A stretch of DNA of 64,000 nucleotides from assembly GCF_963665355.1 (NCBI RefSeq), contig NZ_OY762229.1, forward strand, positions 4,464,001 to 4,528,000, read 5' to 3'. The notes below the pieces were generated by a model. That model was not told the origin of the DNA. It saw only the letters and a list, made by a program, of their open reading frames with translations, and did no database searches. Position numbers and translations under genes: made by a program. The stretch is from an uncultured Desulfobacter sp. (GTDB taxonomy: Bacteria; Desulfobacterota; Desulfobacteria; Desulfobacterales; Desulfobacteraceae). Shown one piece after another: positions 44,529 through 53,384 of this stretch; position 1 is the stretch's first letter, and every line of letters starts with the position of its first letter.

Positions 44529-45833
44529 ATGAGCAAGATTTATGTCTGGGTTCTGGCTTTATTGTTAATGGTTTTCGAATTTGCATCACAAGGCATGTGC
44601 GAACCGTCATACACCCTGAAACAATTGTGCCGGATGGCCAATGAAAATGCAGAAACCATCCAGATTGCCCGGGAATATACATATATTGCCCAGCAGGATA
44701 AAAAGCGGGCCCAGTCCGTGCTCATTCCAGGAGCCACCATATACGGCAGTTATCTGAATTATAAAAACGACGATTATTATACCCCGGATGTCAATATCCT
44801 GGGGGGCAAACTCACCCAGTCGTTTACCCTGAACGGCAGGGAACTGATCGCCTATGACGTCAGCAAGAAAAATATTGAAAAGGCAAAGTTTTCAGAACAG
44901 GCCATTAGAAGCGATTACATCTTTCAGGTGGCCCAGGCCTATATCCAGGCGCTGAATTCAAAACGTCTGGTTGAAGTGGCAGATGCCGAAGTTGAACGGT
45001 TGACCACATACCGGGATTCGGTGAGTGAAAAGCTCACTGTGGGCAGTGTGACAAAAACAGCTCTGTACAGGGCCCAGGCGGAGTTGTCAAAGGCTAAAAC
45101 AGATCACATTGTTGCACTTAATAATGTTCAGACAGCCAAGGCCGGTATTGTCCGGCTCACGGGTGTCGAAGACCAGTTCACCATGGCACCGGGTGAGCTC
45201 AAAGAGATTGATAATTATTCAGTCACCTTTGAACAGATAAAATCCCACGCCCTTGAAAACCGTTATGAAATCAAGGAAGCCCTGAAAAATATTGAGGTTG
45301 CCCGGCAGACCGTTTCCTATGAAAAGGGTGAATACTGGCCCCGGGTTGAGCTTGAAGGCGGTTATCGGGAAAAAGATATCACATATGACACCGAAACCGG
45401 GACCCGGGGCGGGTATGATACCGAAGAGGCATATATCCAGGCCCAGGTGGCATTTACCCTGTATGACGGCGGGTTGCGGCGGGCCCAGGTGCGCCAGGCC
45501 ATGGCACGGCAGCGCCAGGCACAGCAGGCCCTGTCCGATGAAAAAAAAGCGGTTATACTTGAATCAAAGCAGTCTTTTCTGGAATTCAATACCGCAAAAT
45601 CAACCCTGGTCAACCTTGCGGATGAAGTCAAATCTGCCCAGGAAAATTTCAATGCCGTTCAGATGCAGTTTAAATACGGTATGGCTGACAGTATTGATAT
45701 CATGGATGCCAATACCCTGCTTGTGGATGCCCAGCGGCGAATATCCAATGCCCGATCCTCGTATTATCTATCCATTTTGAAAATTATTTACACCCAGGGA
45801 GATATCCTGGGTTATTTGCTAAACGAAAAATAA
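44529..45833 (+). CDS. TolC-family outer membrane efflux protein
   Basis: A 434-residue outer membrane channel subunit. Signal peptide at about residues 1-24 (WVLALLLMVFEFAS), then two similar helical repeats of the TolC family; second-half motif AYIQAQVAFTLYDGGLRRAQ (F-x-L-x-x-G) followed by ARQRQAQQAL is typical. I start at ATG 44529 (AAGGA eight bases ahead) rather than the upstream ATG at 44463. No inner-membrane pump or periplasmic adaptor is next to it, so its export partner lies elsewhere. Confidence 0.88.
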   Translation: MSKIYVWVLALLLMVFEFASQGMCEPSYTLKQLCRMANENAETIQIAREYTYIAQQDKKRAQSVLIPGATIYGSYLNYKNDDYYTPDVNILGGKLTQSFTLNGRELIAYDVSKKNIEKAKFSEQAIRSDYIFQVAQAYIQALNSKRLVEVADAEVERLTTYRDSVSEKLTVGSVTKTALYRAQAELSKAKTDHIVALNNVQTAKAGIVRLTGVEDQFTMAPGELKEIDNYSVTFEQIKSHALENRYEIKEALKNIEVARQTVSYEKGEYWPRVELEGGYREKDITYDTETGTRGGYDTEEAYIQAQVAFTLYDGGLRRAQVRQAMARQRQAQQALSDEKKAVILESKQSFLEFNTAKSTLVNLADEVKSAQENFNAVQMQFKYGMADSIDIMDANTLLVDAQRRISNARSSYYLSILKIIYTQGDILGYLLNEK

Positions 45834-45905
45834 AAATGAATCCTGGTTCAAGGGTGTCAAATGCAATAAATTCCATTTAACACCAATTATTAAAGGAGTG
45901 TTAGG

Positions 45906-45965
45906 ATGACACTTGAATACTCAAACAATGAATATCTAATTTTTTCAGTATCTAAGCTTGACTAA
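45906..45965 (+). CDS. 19-residue ORF with strong ribosome-binding site
   Basis: AAGGAG (45893-45898) lies seven bases before the ATG. The product MTLEYSNNEYLIFSVSKLD resembles the first strand pair of a STAS domain (..YLIFSVSG.LD) and then stops. Either a leader peptide before the following gene or the start of a lost STAS-domain gene. Confidence 0.3.
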   Translation: MTLEYSNNEYLIFSVSKLD

Positions 45966-46069
45966 TGCCCGGTGCCACCTTATTCTTCATCAAAATTATA
46001 CGTTGCTTGGCATCGGATCAGCGTTACCGCTTTTTCCGGATTAATTTGAGCTGTAAAGGAGTACAAAAT

Positions 46070-46402
46070 ATGTATGAAATCATCGCCAACCCCCAGGAAT
46101 ACCAGATTGACCACCTGATTAACGGCACTGGCAATGCAAATATCGAACTGACACGGGAAGAAAGAGACAAATGGTCAAAAGAGATCGTTCAATTCAGTGA
46201 ACGTTTGTCCGGGTTTGCCCAAAAAGCAGACCTGTTTTCTTCCGTTCTTGCATCCCAAGAAAAAATCGCGGCAACCCCGGCCTCGTTGAGAACACTGAAA
46301 ATTCAGCTTTTCATGATTAACGACGCCCTGAATTCCGCCTTAAGTATTGCTGACATGCTGGAAAGCGATATAATCAAAGCTCCCCAGGAAGCAATGCTTT
46401 AA
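46070..46402 (+). CDS. Hypothetical 110-residue helical protein
   Basis: Start chosen at ATG 46070 with AAAGGAG about nine bases ahead; the frame is open further upstream but lacks a site there. The product is soluble and mainly helical (ELTREERDKWSKEIVQF, LFMINDALNSALSIADMLES). I do not recognise a family. It follows the TolC gene at 236 bases and ends 41 bases before a long inverted repeat. Confidence 0.6.
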   Translation: MYEIIANPQEYQIDHLINGTGNANIELTREERDKWSKEIVQFSERLSGFAQKADLFSSVLASQEKIAATPASLRTLKIQLFMINDALNSALSIADMLESDIIKAPQEAML

Positions 46403-46443
46403 CAGGCTGAAATGTCTTAAAATCAATATACCGCCAGATTAAA

Positions 46444-46486
46444 ACCATGAAGAGCATGAAAATAGAATGTTCATGCTCTTCATGGT
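46444..46486. repeat. Perfect 17-bp inverted repeat between convergent genes
   Basis: Arms 46444-46460 and 46470-46486 match over 17 bases (left arm starts ACCATGAAGAG, right arm ends CTTCATGGT) with a 9-base loop. It sits between the convergent hypothetical gene and thioesterase gene and may stop transcription from both sides, although no T tract follows. Confidence 0.65.
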
Positions 46487-46510
46487 ACCATATTCAGCGC
46501 TGCTCCCTTT

Positions 46511-46894
46511 TTATCCAAGAACATGTTTTTCCAGGACAAAGCAGGCAAAATCCCCTTTGAACACCACCTCTTCGCCACGGCTGACCGTCACGCTGACCAT
46601 CTGTTTTTTACCAGACACGGATTCTACACTGGCCAGGGCATGGACAGATTCCCCTGCCTTAACGGGTTTTAAGAATTTAACATCTGCCCCGCCAAGAACA
46701 ACATTGGGGTGATTCACGGCAAGCATGGCCGCATAGTCGGCAAGTCCGAAAATAAATCCGCCATGAACCAGACCTGACTCGTCTGCCGCCATTCTCGACG
46801 TAGTTGTGTATTCCACTTGGCTTTTGCCGTTTTCCACCATGACCGGTTTGCCGCACAGTTCATTATCTATTAACTGATGGGTTATTATATTCAT
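46511..46894 (-). CDS. Hotdog-fold thioesterase-like protein
   Basis: A 127-residue single hotdog domain: GLVHGGFIFGLADYAAMLAV is the long central helix with the active-site region, followed by VLGGADVKFLKPVKAGESVH and VSVTVSRGEEVVFKGDFACFV strands. Related to PaaI/YigI-like acyl-CoA thioesterases; the acyl substrate cannot be told. Single gene. Confidence 0.82.
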   Translation of the reverse strand: MNIITHQLIDNELCGKPVMVENGKSQVEYTTTSRMAADESGLVHGGFIFGLADYAAMLAVNHPNVVLGGADVKFLKPVKAGESVHALASVESVSGKKQMVSVTVSRGEEVVFKGDFACFVLEKHVLG

Positions 46895-46959
46895 TAAAAC
46901 GCCTCCTTTTTATCATCTTGAAAATTTTGTTTTAACGCACACGGATTAAAACTCATCAA

Positions 46960-47937
46960 TTAAAACATGGAATGGATCAGATGATCAATGGTCACATCTT
47001 TAATATGTCGTTCCAAATCAACGGCCTCTAATATATTTTTGATAGATTCGGAATCATGGCGGCAGCCCGTAAGCAGGACCTCTATATCGCTGACAGGATC
47101 AATGCCGAAAAAGTCTCCGAAAATGCGTATCCCCTGGATCACACCGTCTTTTACCTGCATTCGAATGTCAATGGTGCCGCCGGGGGTCCGGGTGGATTTT
47201 GAAAAGTTATATGCAGGAGAGTCTCCAAAATTCCAATGCCACTGCCGGTATCTTTCCCCGGCAAGGCGGTTAATCTGTTTGAGATCATCTTCATTGAACT
47301 GTGTCATAACGGCATGATGGGCGTTGTGCATATGCCGGCCAAGATCATCCATAAATTGTTCAACATTTGGCCTGTCCAATAGATAATTCCTGATATTGCA
47401 AACCCTGCTTCGGATGGACTGCACGGCCTTGTCCCTGTATTTCTCAGGGTCCACCAACAAGGATGTGGCCAACATTTCCAGGTTAACATCAAAAAGCAGG
47501 GTGCCGTGATGCAGTACCCGGTTCTTGTGAATATGCTGGGCATTTCCGGAAATTTTAAGCCCATCCACGATCAGATCATTGCGGCCGTCAAGTACGGCAG
47601 GGACTGACCGCCCATTGAGATAGTCAAGGATCGGACGGGTATAGGCGGAAAAGTCTATTCGTTTTGCCTGTCCCCCCACCTTGATGAACGTGAAATTGAT
47701 ATTGCCCAGGTCATGGTAGACAGCGCCGCCGCCTGTGATTCGTCGAACCACGTGAATATTGTGTTTTTCAACAAATTCAGGATTGATCTGGGATAATGTG
47801 TTCTGGTTTCTGCCGACAACAATGGTATTATGATTGCGCCAGAGCATGAAACAATCTTCACTTGCATTTTCCAGTAAATATTGTTCGGCGGCAAGATTAA
47901 AGGCCGGATCTGTTCCTGTATTTAAATAATAACGCAT
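46960..47937 (-). CDS. lplA: Lipoate-protein ligase A
   Basis: A 325-residue ligase that activates lipoate with ATP and attaches it to lysines of lipoyl domains (glycine cleavage H protein, 2-oxoacid dehydrogenases). Catalytic-domain motifs: LWRNHNTIVVGRNQNTLSQI, RRITGGGAVYHDLGNINFTF, and DLIVDGLKISGNAQH with the active-site lysine. A C-terminal accessory domain follows (FNEDDLKQIN onwards). It is the last gene of the aromatic biosynthesis operon; the start ATG is one base past the aroK stop region (shared base 47937). Confidence 0.93.
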   Translation of the reverse strand: MRYYLNTGTDPAFNLAAEQYLLENASEDCFMLWRNHNTIVVGRNQNTLSQINPEFVEKHNIHVVRRITGGGAVYHDLGNINFTFIKVGGQAKRIDFSAYTRPILDYLNGRSVPAVLDGRNDLIVDGLKISGNAQHIHKNRVLHHGTLLFDVNLEMLATSLLVDPEKYRDKAVQSIRSRVCNIRNYLLDRPNVEQFMDDLGRHMHNAHHAVMTQFNEDDLKQINRLAGERYRQWHWNFGDSPAYNFSKSTRTPGGTIDIRMQVKDGVIQGIRIFGDFFGIDPVSDIEVLLTGCRHDSESIKNILEAVDLERHIKDVTIDHLIHSMF

Positions 47938-48470
47938 CAGGTACTCCTGTATTGCGGGCCAAGTTCCTCTATGATTCGAAGTGCTGCAGCTTGAGAAGAA
48001 AATTTCTCTGTGTCGATGGATATGGCGGCAAGTGCCTGGTACAAGGGGTTTCTGATTTCAAGCATCTTCTGGGTTTCAAGGGAAAGGCTGTCCCGGGTAA
48101 GATCGGGTCTGCGCTCGGTGTTTTTTTTATCTTTGCGGATCCTGTCCGTCAGAACAGAGGCCGTGGCATAAAGATATACAACAACCCCGTTTTTTATTAA
48201 AAACTGCCTGTTTTCTTCGGCAAGAATGATACCGCCGCCCGTGGCCACCACAGGAGCGTTTTCAAGATCCAGATTCATCAGGGTTTCAGTCTCTTTTGCC
48301 CTGAAATAGGGCCAGCCATGCCGATCCACCATCTGGGCAATGGTTGTGCCCCAAGTGGATTCCAAAACCAGATCCGTATCCAGAAAATTTTTGTTCAAAA
48401 GCTTGGCCAGATACGTTCCTGTACTGGTTTTGCCCGTACACCGGTATCCGATAAGAAAAATGGGACGCAT
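47937..48470 (-). CDS. aroK: Shikimate kinase
   Basis: A 177-residue kinase that phosphorylates shikimate at the 3-OH. Walker A is GYRCTGKTSTGTYLAK; DTD-type substrate motif is FLDTDLVLE; the VATGGGIIL segment binds shikimate; the lid Arg is in RDSLSLETQK region (RRPDL). Start chosen at ATG 48470 with AAGGAAG nine bases ahead. Encoded downstream of aroA. Confidence 0.92.
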   Translation of the reverse strand: MRPIFLIGYRCTGKTSTGTYLAKLLNKNFLDTDLVLESTWGTTIAQMVDRHGWPYFRAKETETLMNLDLENAPVVATGGGIILAEENRQFLIKNGVVVYLYATASVLTDRIRKDKKNTERRPDLTRDSLSLETQKMLEIRNPLYQALAAISIDTEKFSSQAAALRIIEELGPQYRST

Positions 48471-48533
48471 GGAAACTTCCTTTTGACAGACCACTAAAGT
48501 TTAAAGAATATTAAAATTTACAAAATATCAAAT

Positions 48534-49790
48534 CTACAACACATCAAAGAGCTGCCAGAATGTCGGGAATGATTTTTCCACGCATCCCGGATTTTCAATT
48601 TCAATGCCGTCCACCATAAGGCCTGCAACGGCAAAGGCCATGGCAATGCGATGGTCGTTAAAGGTTTCAATGACGGCACCATGGGGTGTACCGCCGGTAA
48701 TCTCCATGAAATCAGAACCCTGCTCCGCTTTAATCCCCATCTTTGTAAGCTGGGAACATACCGCATCAATGCGATCGCACTCCTTGACCCGAAGATGGCC
48801 GATATTGGAGATCCGGGTGGTTCCTTTGGCAAACGCTGCGGTTACAGCCACGGCAGGCACCGCGTCCGGGGTATCGGACATATCCACATCCACGCCGTGC
48901 ATGGGATGGCCCTTCACTCGCAACACCCGTCCGTCATGATTTACTGTGCACCCCATCTTTTCAAAGATATAGGCCTGTTTCACATCGCCCTGCAAAGAGG
49001 TTGTACCGATATTGTCCACGCCGATATCCGCACCTGTGACCGCCCCTGCGGCCCAGAAATAGCCGGCATTGGAAAGATCCGGTTCCACGGCTCTGGTTCC
49101 GGATAAGTAGGTCTGGTCTCCGGGAACCTCATAACTGGTGTCGGATATCTGGAAGGCATTGACCCCGAACTGCTTCATGACATCCAGGGTAAGATCGATA
49201 TAGGGCTGGGACACGGGGGGGGCGGTCAGATCAATCACAAGCCCCTGGTCAAAAAACGCCCCGGCCATGAGAAGGGCCGACAGGTACTGGCTTGACCGGG
49301 AGCAGTCAAGAAGGGTGCGGCCCCCTGCCCTGTCTGTGCCCTGGATTACAACCGGCGGTGTGCCCGCATCGTTCTGGGAATAGGCACGGATACGGATACG
49401 GCTTAAAGCATCCAAAAGTTCTCCCATGGGGCGTTGGCACATCCGTTCATCCCCGGTCAGGGTATATGGTGTACTGCCAAGGGCTGCAATGCCAGCCAGA
49501 AGGCGCATGGACGTACCGGAATTTCCAAGGTGAATGGGATCTGGCCAGGGCTTTGGCCGCCCGCCGAAACCTGTGACCGACAGGGTGCCGTCTTGTCTGC
49601 TTTCAATTTTCGCCCCCATGCACCCCAGGGTCTTGCGGGTAAGTGAAATATCCTGGCTGTCCAGAACATTATAAATTTCAGAGGTACCGTCGGCCAGGGC
49701 TGCACAGATCAGCATCCGGTGCGAGATACTTTTGGAACCTGGAATTCTGACCACCTGGTCCTGGATACTTCGGGGAATGACCTGCTTCAT
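48534..49790 (-). CDS. aroA: 3-phosphoshikimate 1-carboxyvinyltransferase (EPSP synthase)
   Basis: A 418-residue enzyme joining shikimate-3-phosphate and PEP. Motifs: PGSKSISHRMLICAALADGT at the N terminus, HLGNSGTSMRLLAGIAAL (the PEP/glyphosate loop), and near the end RVKECDRIDAVCSQLTKMG and FNDHRIAMAFAVAGL. Complete and of normal length. In line with pheA-aroE-aroA-aroK. Confidence 0.96.
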   Translation of the reverse strand: MKQVIPRSIQDQVVRIPGSKSISHRMLICAALADGTSEIYNVLDSQDISLTRKTLGCMGAKIESRQDGTLSVTGFGGRPKPWPDPIHLGNSGTSMRLLAGIAALGSTPYTLTGDERMCQRPMGELLDALSRIRIRAYSQNDAGTPPVVIQGTDRAGGRTLLDCSRSSQYLSALLMAGAFFDQGLVIDLTAPPVSQPYIDLTLDVMKQFGVNAFQISDTSYEVPGDQTYLSGTRAVEPDLSNAGYFWAAGAVTGADIGVDNIGTTSLQGDVKQAYIFEKMGCTVNHDGRVLRVKGHPMHGVDVDMSDTPDAVPAVAVTAAFAKGTTRISNIGHLRVKECDRIDAVCSQLTKMGIKAEQGSDFMEITGGTPHGAVIETFNDHRIAMAFAVAGLMVDGIEIENPGCVEKSFPTFWQLFDVL

Positions 49791-49808
49791 ATTGCTCTCC
49801 TTTTATCT

Positions 49809-50612
49809 TTACATATTGCTTGAAAGTATGCTCCGCATCAGATCCGTATCAGGGGTCACACCCGTCCACAATTCAAACTGGGCTGCGGCCTGGGCAATGA
49901 ACATGGACAGACCGTCAATGGTTGTGCACCTCTTTTGTTCCGCTGCTTCAAGCAGCCGGGTTTTCAACGGGGTATACACCACATCCATCACCACCATATC
50001 AGATGTCAATGCCCCGGCTGGAAAGCTAATCTGGTCCTCTTTGGGTGTCATGCCGATACTTGTGGTATTGATCAGCACATCAGCTTTAATACTTTCCATC
50101 TCCCGGGCAGGTATAAACAGACCATGAACCGCCTGGGCAAGGGAAAGGCCTTTTTGTTCCGTGCGATTGGTGATGATGATATTCGCCTTATGGGCGGCAA
50201 TGCCGTAGGCCACAGCCCGGGCTGCGCCGCCGGCACCTACGATGCAAACGGTTTTTCCGGCAATGCCGAAGGGAATGAGGGGGGCCACGGCGGCCAGACA
50301 ATCCGTATTATAACCTTTGAGAACACCATCGTCATTGACCAGGGTGTTTACGGCACCAATGGCCCGGGCCGTGGGATCGATCCAGTCGATATGTGCCATG
50401 ACGGATTCCTTGAAAGGAATGGTCACAGAAGCGCCCCGGATATCCAAGGTGCGCACGGCCTGCACCGCCTGGGCCGCATCCTGCACCTCGAAAGCGAGGT
50501 AAACGGCGTTTATGCCCTGTTTTTTCAACGCCGCATTATGAATTATGGGGCCTTTGGAGTGCCTGACAGGATTTCCGAATACACAAAAAACCCGGGTATC
50601 CGCATCAATCAT
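49809..50612 (-). CDS. aroE: Shikimate dehydrogenase
   Basis: A 267-residue NADP-dependent enzyme reducing 3-dehydroshikimate. Substrate motif CVFGNPVRHSKGPIIHNAAL, catalytic Lys and Asp in VTIPFKESV and GYNTDCLAAV, nucleotide-binding GAGGAARAVAYGI, NRT cofactor motif, and the ending GLSMFIAQAAAQFELWTG. Its start overlaps the pheA stop by four bases. Confidence 0.95.
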   Translation of the reverse strand: MIDADTRVFCVFGNPVRHSKGPIIHNAALKKQGINAVYLAFEVQDAAQAVQAVRTLDIRGASVTIPFKESVMAHIDWIDPTARAIGAVNTLVNDDGVLKGYNTDCLAAVAPLIPFGIAGKTVCIVGAGGAARAVAYGIAAHKANIIITNRTEQKGLSLAQAVHGLFIPAREMESIKADVLINTTSIGMTPKEDQISFPAGALTSDMVVMDVVYTPLKTRLLEAAEQKRCTTIDGLSMFIAQAAAQFELWTGVTPDTDLMRSILSSNM

Positions 50613-51727
50613 TGCAATATCTCCTTGTTTGAGGCAATCGGATATGATCCCAATACCTTTAAATACAGGGTCTGTCTTCGAATCTCTTCAATGGTTTGAA
50701 ATACTTTTTCATCCTGAATATGTCCTTCAATGTCCATGAAAAAATTATAGCTCCAGTTCTGACGGCGCGTGGGTCTGGATTCAAGCTTGACCATGTTCAG
50801 TCCGGACTGGTTCACAGGGGACAGAGCCCTGAAAAGAGCACCCGGAGCATGGGCCGTGGCAAACATAATAGATGTTTTATCATTCCCGGTTCTTTCCGGA
50901 GCAGCTCCTCCAATCACAAGAAACCGGGTAATGTTGCCTGCACGGTCCTCTATTTTTGATGCCACCGGCAGCAGAGTATAAAAATGAGCGGCCTTGACCG
51001 ATGCAATGGCTGCAATCCGTTCATCCTTTGAGGCCATCAGTGCAGCCTTTGATGTGGAGGTGGTATCCATGACTATGGCATCGGGCAAATGTTTCTTCAA
51101 CCAGTTTTTGCACTGGGCAATGGCCTGGGGGTGAGAATAAACGATTTTAACGTCTTTAAGTTCTCCTGAAATGGATAACAGATCATAGGAGATAGGCTCA
51201 TAATGCTCTGCTGTAACATGAATATCAAAATCGGCAAACAGGTCCAGGGTATAACTGACAGCCCCTTCAATGGAATTTTCGACGGGAACGATGCCGAAAT
51301 GAAGCTCTTTTCGCTTAATATTGTTAAAAATATCGAAAAAACCAGGCTGTTCCACAAACTCTCCGCAGTGATTGAAATAGTGGAGGGCTGCAATATGGGA
51401 ATTACTTGCAACGGGGCCGAGAAAACCTATGGTCACAGGCCGTTGAATTTCCCGGGTGGCCGTGATGATCACATTGAAAATGTACTGGATCAGACTTTCA
51501 TCGGCAGGGCCGGGATTGATCCGGGAAAGCCTTTCAATCACCATGCGTTCCCGGTTCCGGTCCAGAATCTGGCCGCCTTTCTGCTTTTTGATCTCACCTA
51601 CTTTTTTTCCGATTTCAAGGCGCTGGTTAATCAGTTCAAGGATGCGCTCGTCAATGCGGTCTATTTCCCCGCGAAGCGGAGACAGGGGCGTTTGGTTCTC
51701 TTTGTCCTTAATTTCCAGGTCTGTCAT
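50609..51727 (-). CDS. pheA: Bifunctional chorismate mutase/prephenate dehydratase (P-protein)
   Basis: A 372-residue enzyme of phenylalanine synthesis. An AroQ chorismate mutase domain (LRGEIDRIDERILELINQRL, then VGEIKKQKGGQILDRNRE) comes first, then a prephenate dehydratase domain (GFLGPVASNSHIAALHYF, VPVENSIEGAVSYTLDLF, GNITRFLVIG) and a C-terminal ACT domain with ESRPTRRQNWSYNFFMDIEG, the feedback-binding motif. The usual GPEGTFS-type segment is altered to GPVASNS. Start taken at ATG 51727 with GAAGGGA ahead. Probably regulated by the attenuator directly upstream and by Phe feedback. Confidence 0.93.
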   Translation of the reverse strand: MTDLEIKDKENQTPLSPLRGEIDRIDERILELINQRLEIGKKVGEIKKQKGGQILDRNRERMVIERLSRINPGPADESLIQYIFNVIITATREIQRPVTIGFLGPVASNSHIAALHYFNHCGEFVEQPGFFDIFNNIKRKELHFGIVPVENSIEGAVSYTLDLFADFDIHVTAEHYEPISYDLLSISGELKDVKIVYSHPQAIAQCKNWLKKHLPDAIVMDTTSTSKAALMASKDERIAAIASVKAAHFYTLLPVASKIEDRAGNITRFLVIGGAAPERTGNDKTSIMFATAHAPGALFRALSPVNQSGLNMVKLESRPTRRQNWSYNFFMDIEGHIQDEKVFQTIEEIRRQTLYLKVLGSYPIASNKEILQ

Positions 51728-51762
51728 GTCGATTCCCTTCTTTTTTGTAATTGGACACAAAT

Positions 51763-51799
51763 AAAAAAACCGCCTCAGGCCTTTGCCTGCTGCGGTTTT
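51763..51799 (-). terminator. Intrinsic terminator in the pheA leader
   Basis: On the minus strand an 8-bp outer stem (51792-51799 with 51766-51773) and a 5-bp inner stem (51785-51789 with 51776-51780, loop of four) is followed by seven T residues (A run 51763-51769 on plus). It lies 36 bases before the pheA start and after a leader peptide, as expected for an attenuator. Confidence 0.8.
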
Positions 51800-51829
51800 T
51801 AGTGATTTCAGTTTAATTTATGGGAAAAA

Positions 51830-51907
51830 TCAGTAGTCCACAGGCAGGCTGTCCTTGTTATAAAATCGAGTGCTAAAATAAAAATTTTTGTTGAAGCTAA
51901 AAGTCAT
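51830..51907 (-). CDS. pheL: Phe/Tyr-rich leader peptide of the pheA operon
   Basis: A 25-codon frame from ATG at 51907-51905 to TGA at 51832-51830. It contains five Phe and three Tyr, concentrated in the first sixteen residues (begins MTFSFNKNFYFSTRFY). An AGGGA site lies eleven bases upstream. Position between promoter and terminator, in front of a phenylalanine gene, is that of an attenuation leader peptide. It is too short for usual gene finding. The 3' half of the frame includes a sequence that can pair with the terminator stem. Confidence 0.7.
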   Translation of the reverse strand: MTFSFNKNFYFSTRFYNKDSLPVDY

Positions 51908-51938
51908 TGAACTATTTTTCCCTATAATTTTTTAGAAC

Positions 51939-51965
51939 CTTATACGTCGAATCTGTTTCTGTCAA
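51939..51965 (-). promoter_or_regulatory. Candidate promoter of pheA operon
   Basis: On the minus strand a perfect -35 TTGACA (51965-51960) and -10 TATAAG (51944-51939) are spaced by 15 bases, a little short of optimum. Transcription would start near 51932, about 25 bases before the leader-peptide ATG. Confidence 0.5.
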
Positions 51966-52054
51966 TAGATTCAAATCTCAATATCACAAAATTAAGATAT
52001 GTTTGACTTAAGACAATGGCGTACACGATGTTTAAGTGCATGATATTGCACAAA

Positions 52055-53311
52055 TCATGGTTCGTCAGCCGGTTTAATAATGAAAGACTGAATCCGGTTG
52101 CCGTCCATATCCTTTACCGTAAAAACCCAGTTGTTCATATGAATGGACTCCCCGGGGTTGGGAATACGCTCCACAAGTTCCAGGAAGAAACCCGATACCG
52201 TATCGTAGTTTGAAGATTCAGGAATGCCTAAGTTCAGCTCTTTGTTGAGATGATATATGTCTGTTTTACCGGCCACCAGCCACTTGTTACCTTTGATCTG
52301 GACAATATCCGGCGTATTTTTATCTGACTCGTCGGCAATTTCTCCAAAAATTTCTTCAACCACATCCTCAAGGGTTACGATGCCGGAAACGCCGCCATAC
52401 TCATCAACCACGACGGCCATATGACTTTTTTTCGCCTTAAAGGCTTTAAGCAGTGAATCCAGTTTCTTCGATTCCGGTATGAAATAGGGTTTCTTCATCA
52501 TCGATTTAATATCAAGGTTGTCCGGGGATGCTTCGGAACAGTCCTTTTCCAGGTATCTTGAAAAAAGATCCTTAATATGAAGAATTCCCACAACATTATC
52601 TATGGTATCTTCAATCACCGGAATGCGTGAAAAGCCAGTCTTTAGAACCGTTGGAATATCCAACCCCTCGGCTGCATCCACCACAAACATGTCGGCCCTG
52701 GGCGTCATTATCTCAGAACAGCAGGTGTCATCAAACTCAAAGATGTTGGTGATGTATTCTTTTTCTTCCTCCTTGATCTCGCCTTCACCTTCAACCACCT
52801 CCACCATGGTCATCAGTTCATCCTCGGTGACAGCTTCCTGGGCATTGTCTATGGTACCGTGCAGTTTGGGGATGAAATTGAGGACAAAGATCAAAGGCCA
52901 CAAAAGTTTTGACAGCCAGTAAAGGGGGTATATCACAGCCCTTGAGACCACCACATTGTTGTGGTTGGCAAAGGATTTAGGAAAAATCTCTCCAAAAACA
53001 AGGACCAGAAGCGTCATGATACCGGTGGCAATGCCCACGGCATTGGACTGAAAATGGGCAATGGCAAGGGAAGTGGCAAGGGCTGATGCACCGATGTTGA
53101 CCAGGTTGTTACCAATGAGAATAGTGGTTAAAAGGGTATGGGAGTTTTCTTTCATTTCAAGAATCAGCCGGCCGGAGTTTGACCCGTCCTTGGCAATATG
53201 CAGGGCTTTGACTTTGGAAATGGAGAAAAGCGCTGTTTCAGACATTGAAAAAAAACCTGAAAGAAGAAGGCAGAAACATAACAGGGTCAGTTCGAAACTC
53301 ATAAACGACAA
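52055..53311 (-). CDS. CNNM/CorC-type membrane protein with CBS pair (hemolysin family)
   Basis: A 418-residue protein: N-terminal DUF21/CNNM membrane domain (GFFSMSETALFSISKVKALH and HTLLTTILIGNNLVNIGASA), two CBS domains (IMTPRADMFVVDA, GFSRIPVIEDTIDNVVGILH, and HMAVVVDEYGGVSGIVTLED) and a C-terminal CorC_HlyC domain. Family members are linked to Mg2+/Co2+ or Na+/Mg2+ exchange. Despite old annotation as hemolysin there is no reason to suppose toxin activity. Divides the aromatic operon from the envelope operon, all on the minus strand. Confidence 0.92.
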   Translation of the reverse strand: MSFMSFELTLLCFCLLLSGFFSMSETALFSISKVKALHIAKDGSNSGRLILEMKENSHTLLTTILIGNNLVNIGASALATSLAIAHFQSNAVGIATGIMTLLVLVFGEIFPKSFANHNNVVVSRAVIYPLYWLSKLLWPLIFVLNFIPKLHGTIDNAQEAVTEDELMTMVEVVEGEGEIKEEEKEYITNIFEFDDTCCSEIMTPRADMFVVDAAEGLDIPTVLKTGFSRIPVIEDTIDNVVGILHIKDLFSRYLEKDCSEASPDNLDIKSMMKKPYFIPESKKLDSLLKAFKAKKSHMAVVVDEYGGVSGIVTLEDVVEEIFGEIADESDKNTPDIVQIKGNKWLVAGKTDIYHLNKELNLGIPESSNYDTVSGFFLELVERIPNPGESIHMNNWVFTVKDMDGNRIQSFIIKPADEP

Positions 53312-53384
53312 TATTTCCTAATAATTTGACATCTTGGAAAATAAATAATCTAATCGCTTTTGCCTGATTTTGTCAAACAGGTAA

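Noticed and set aside
52055-53311. Haemolysin
   Set aside because: The DUF21-CBS-CorC layout is that of an ion-transport-related membrane protein; the toxin label is historical.
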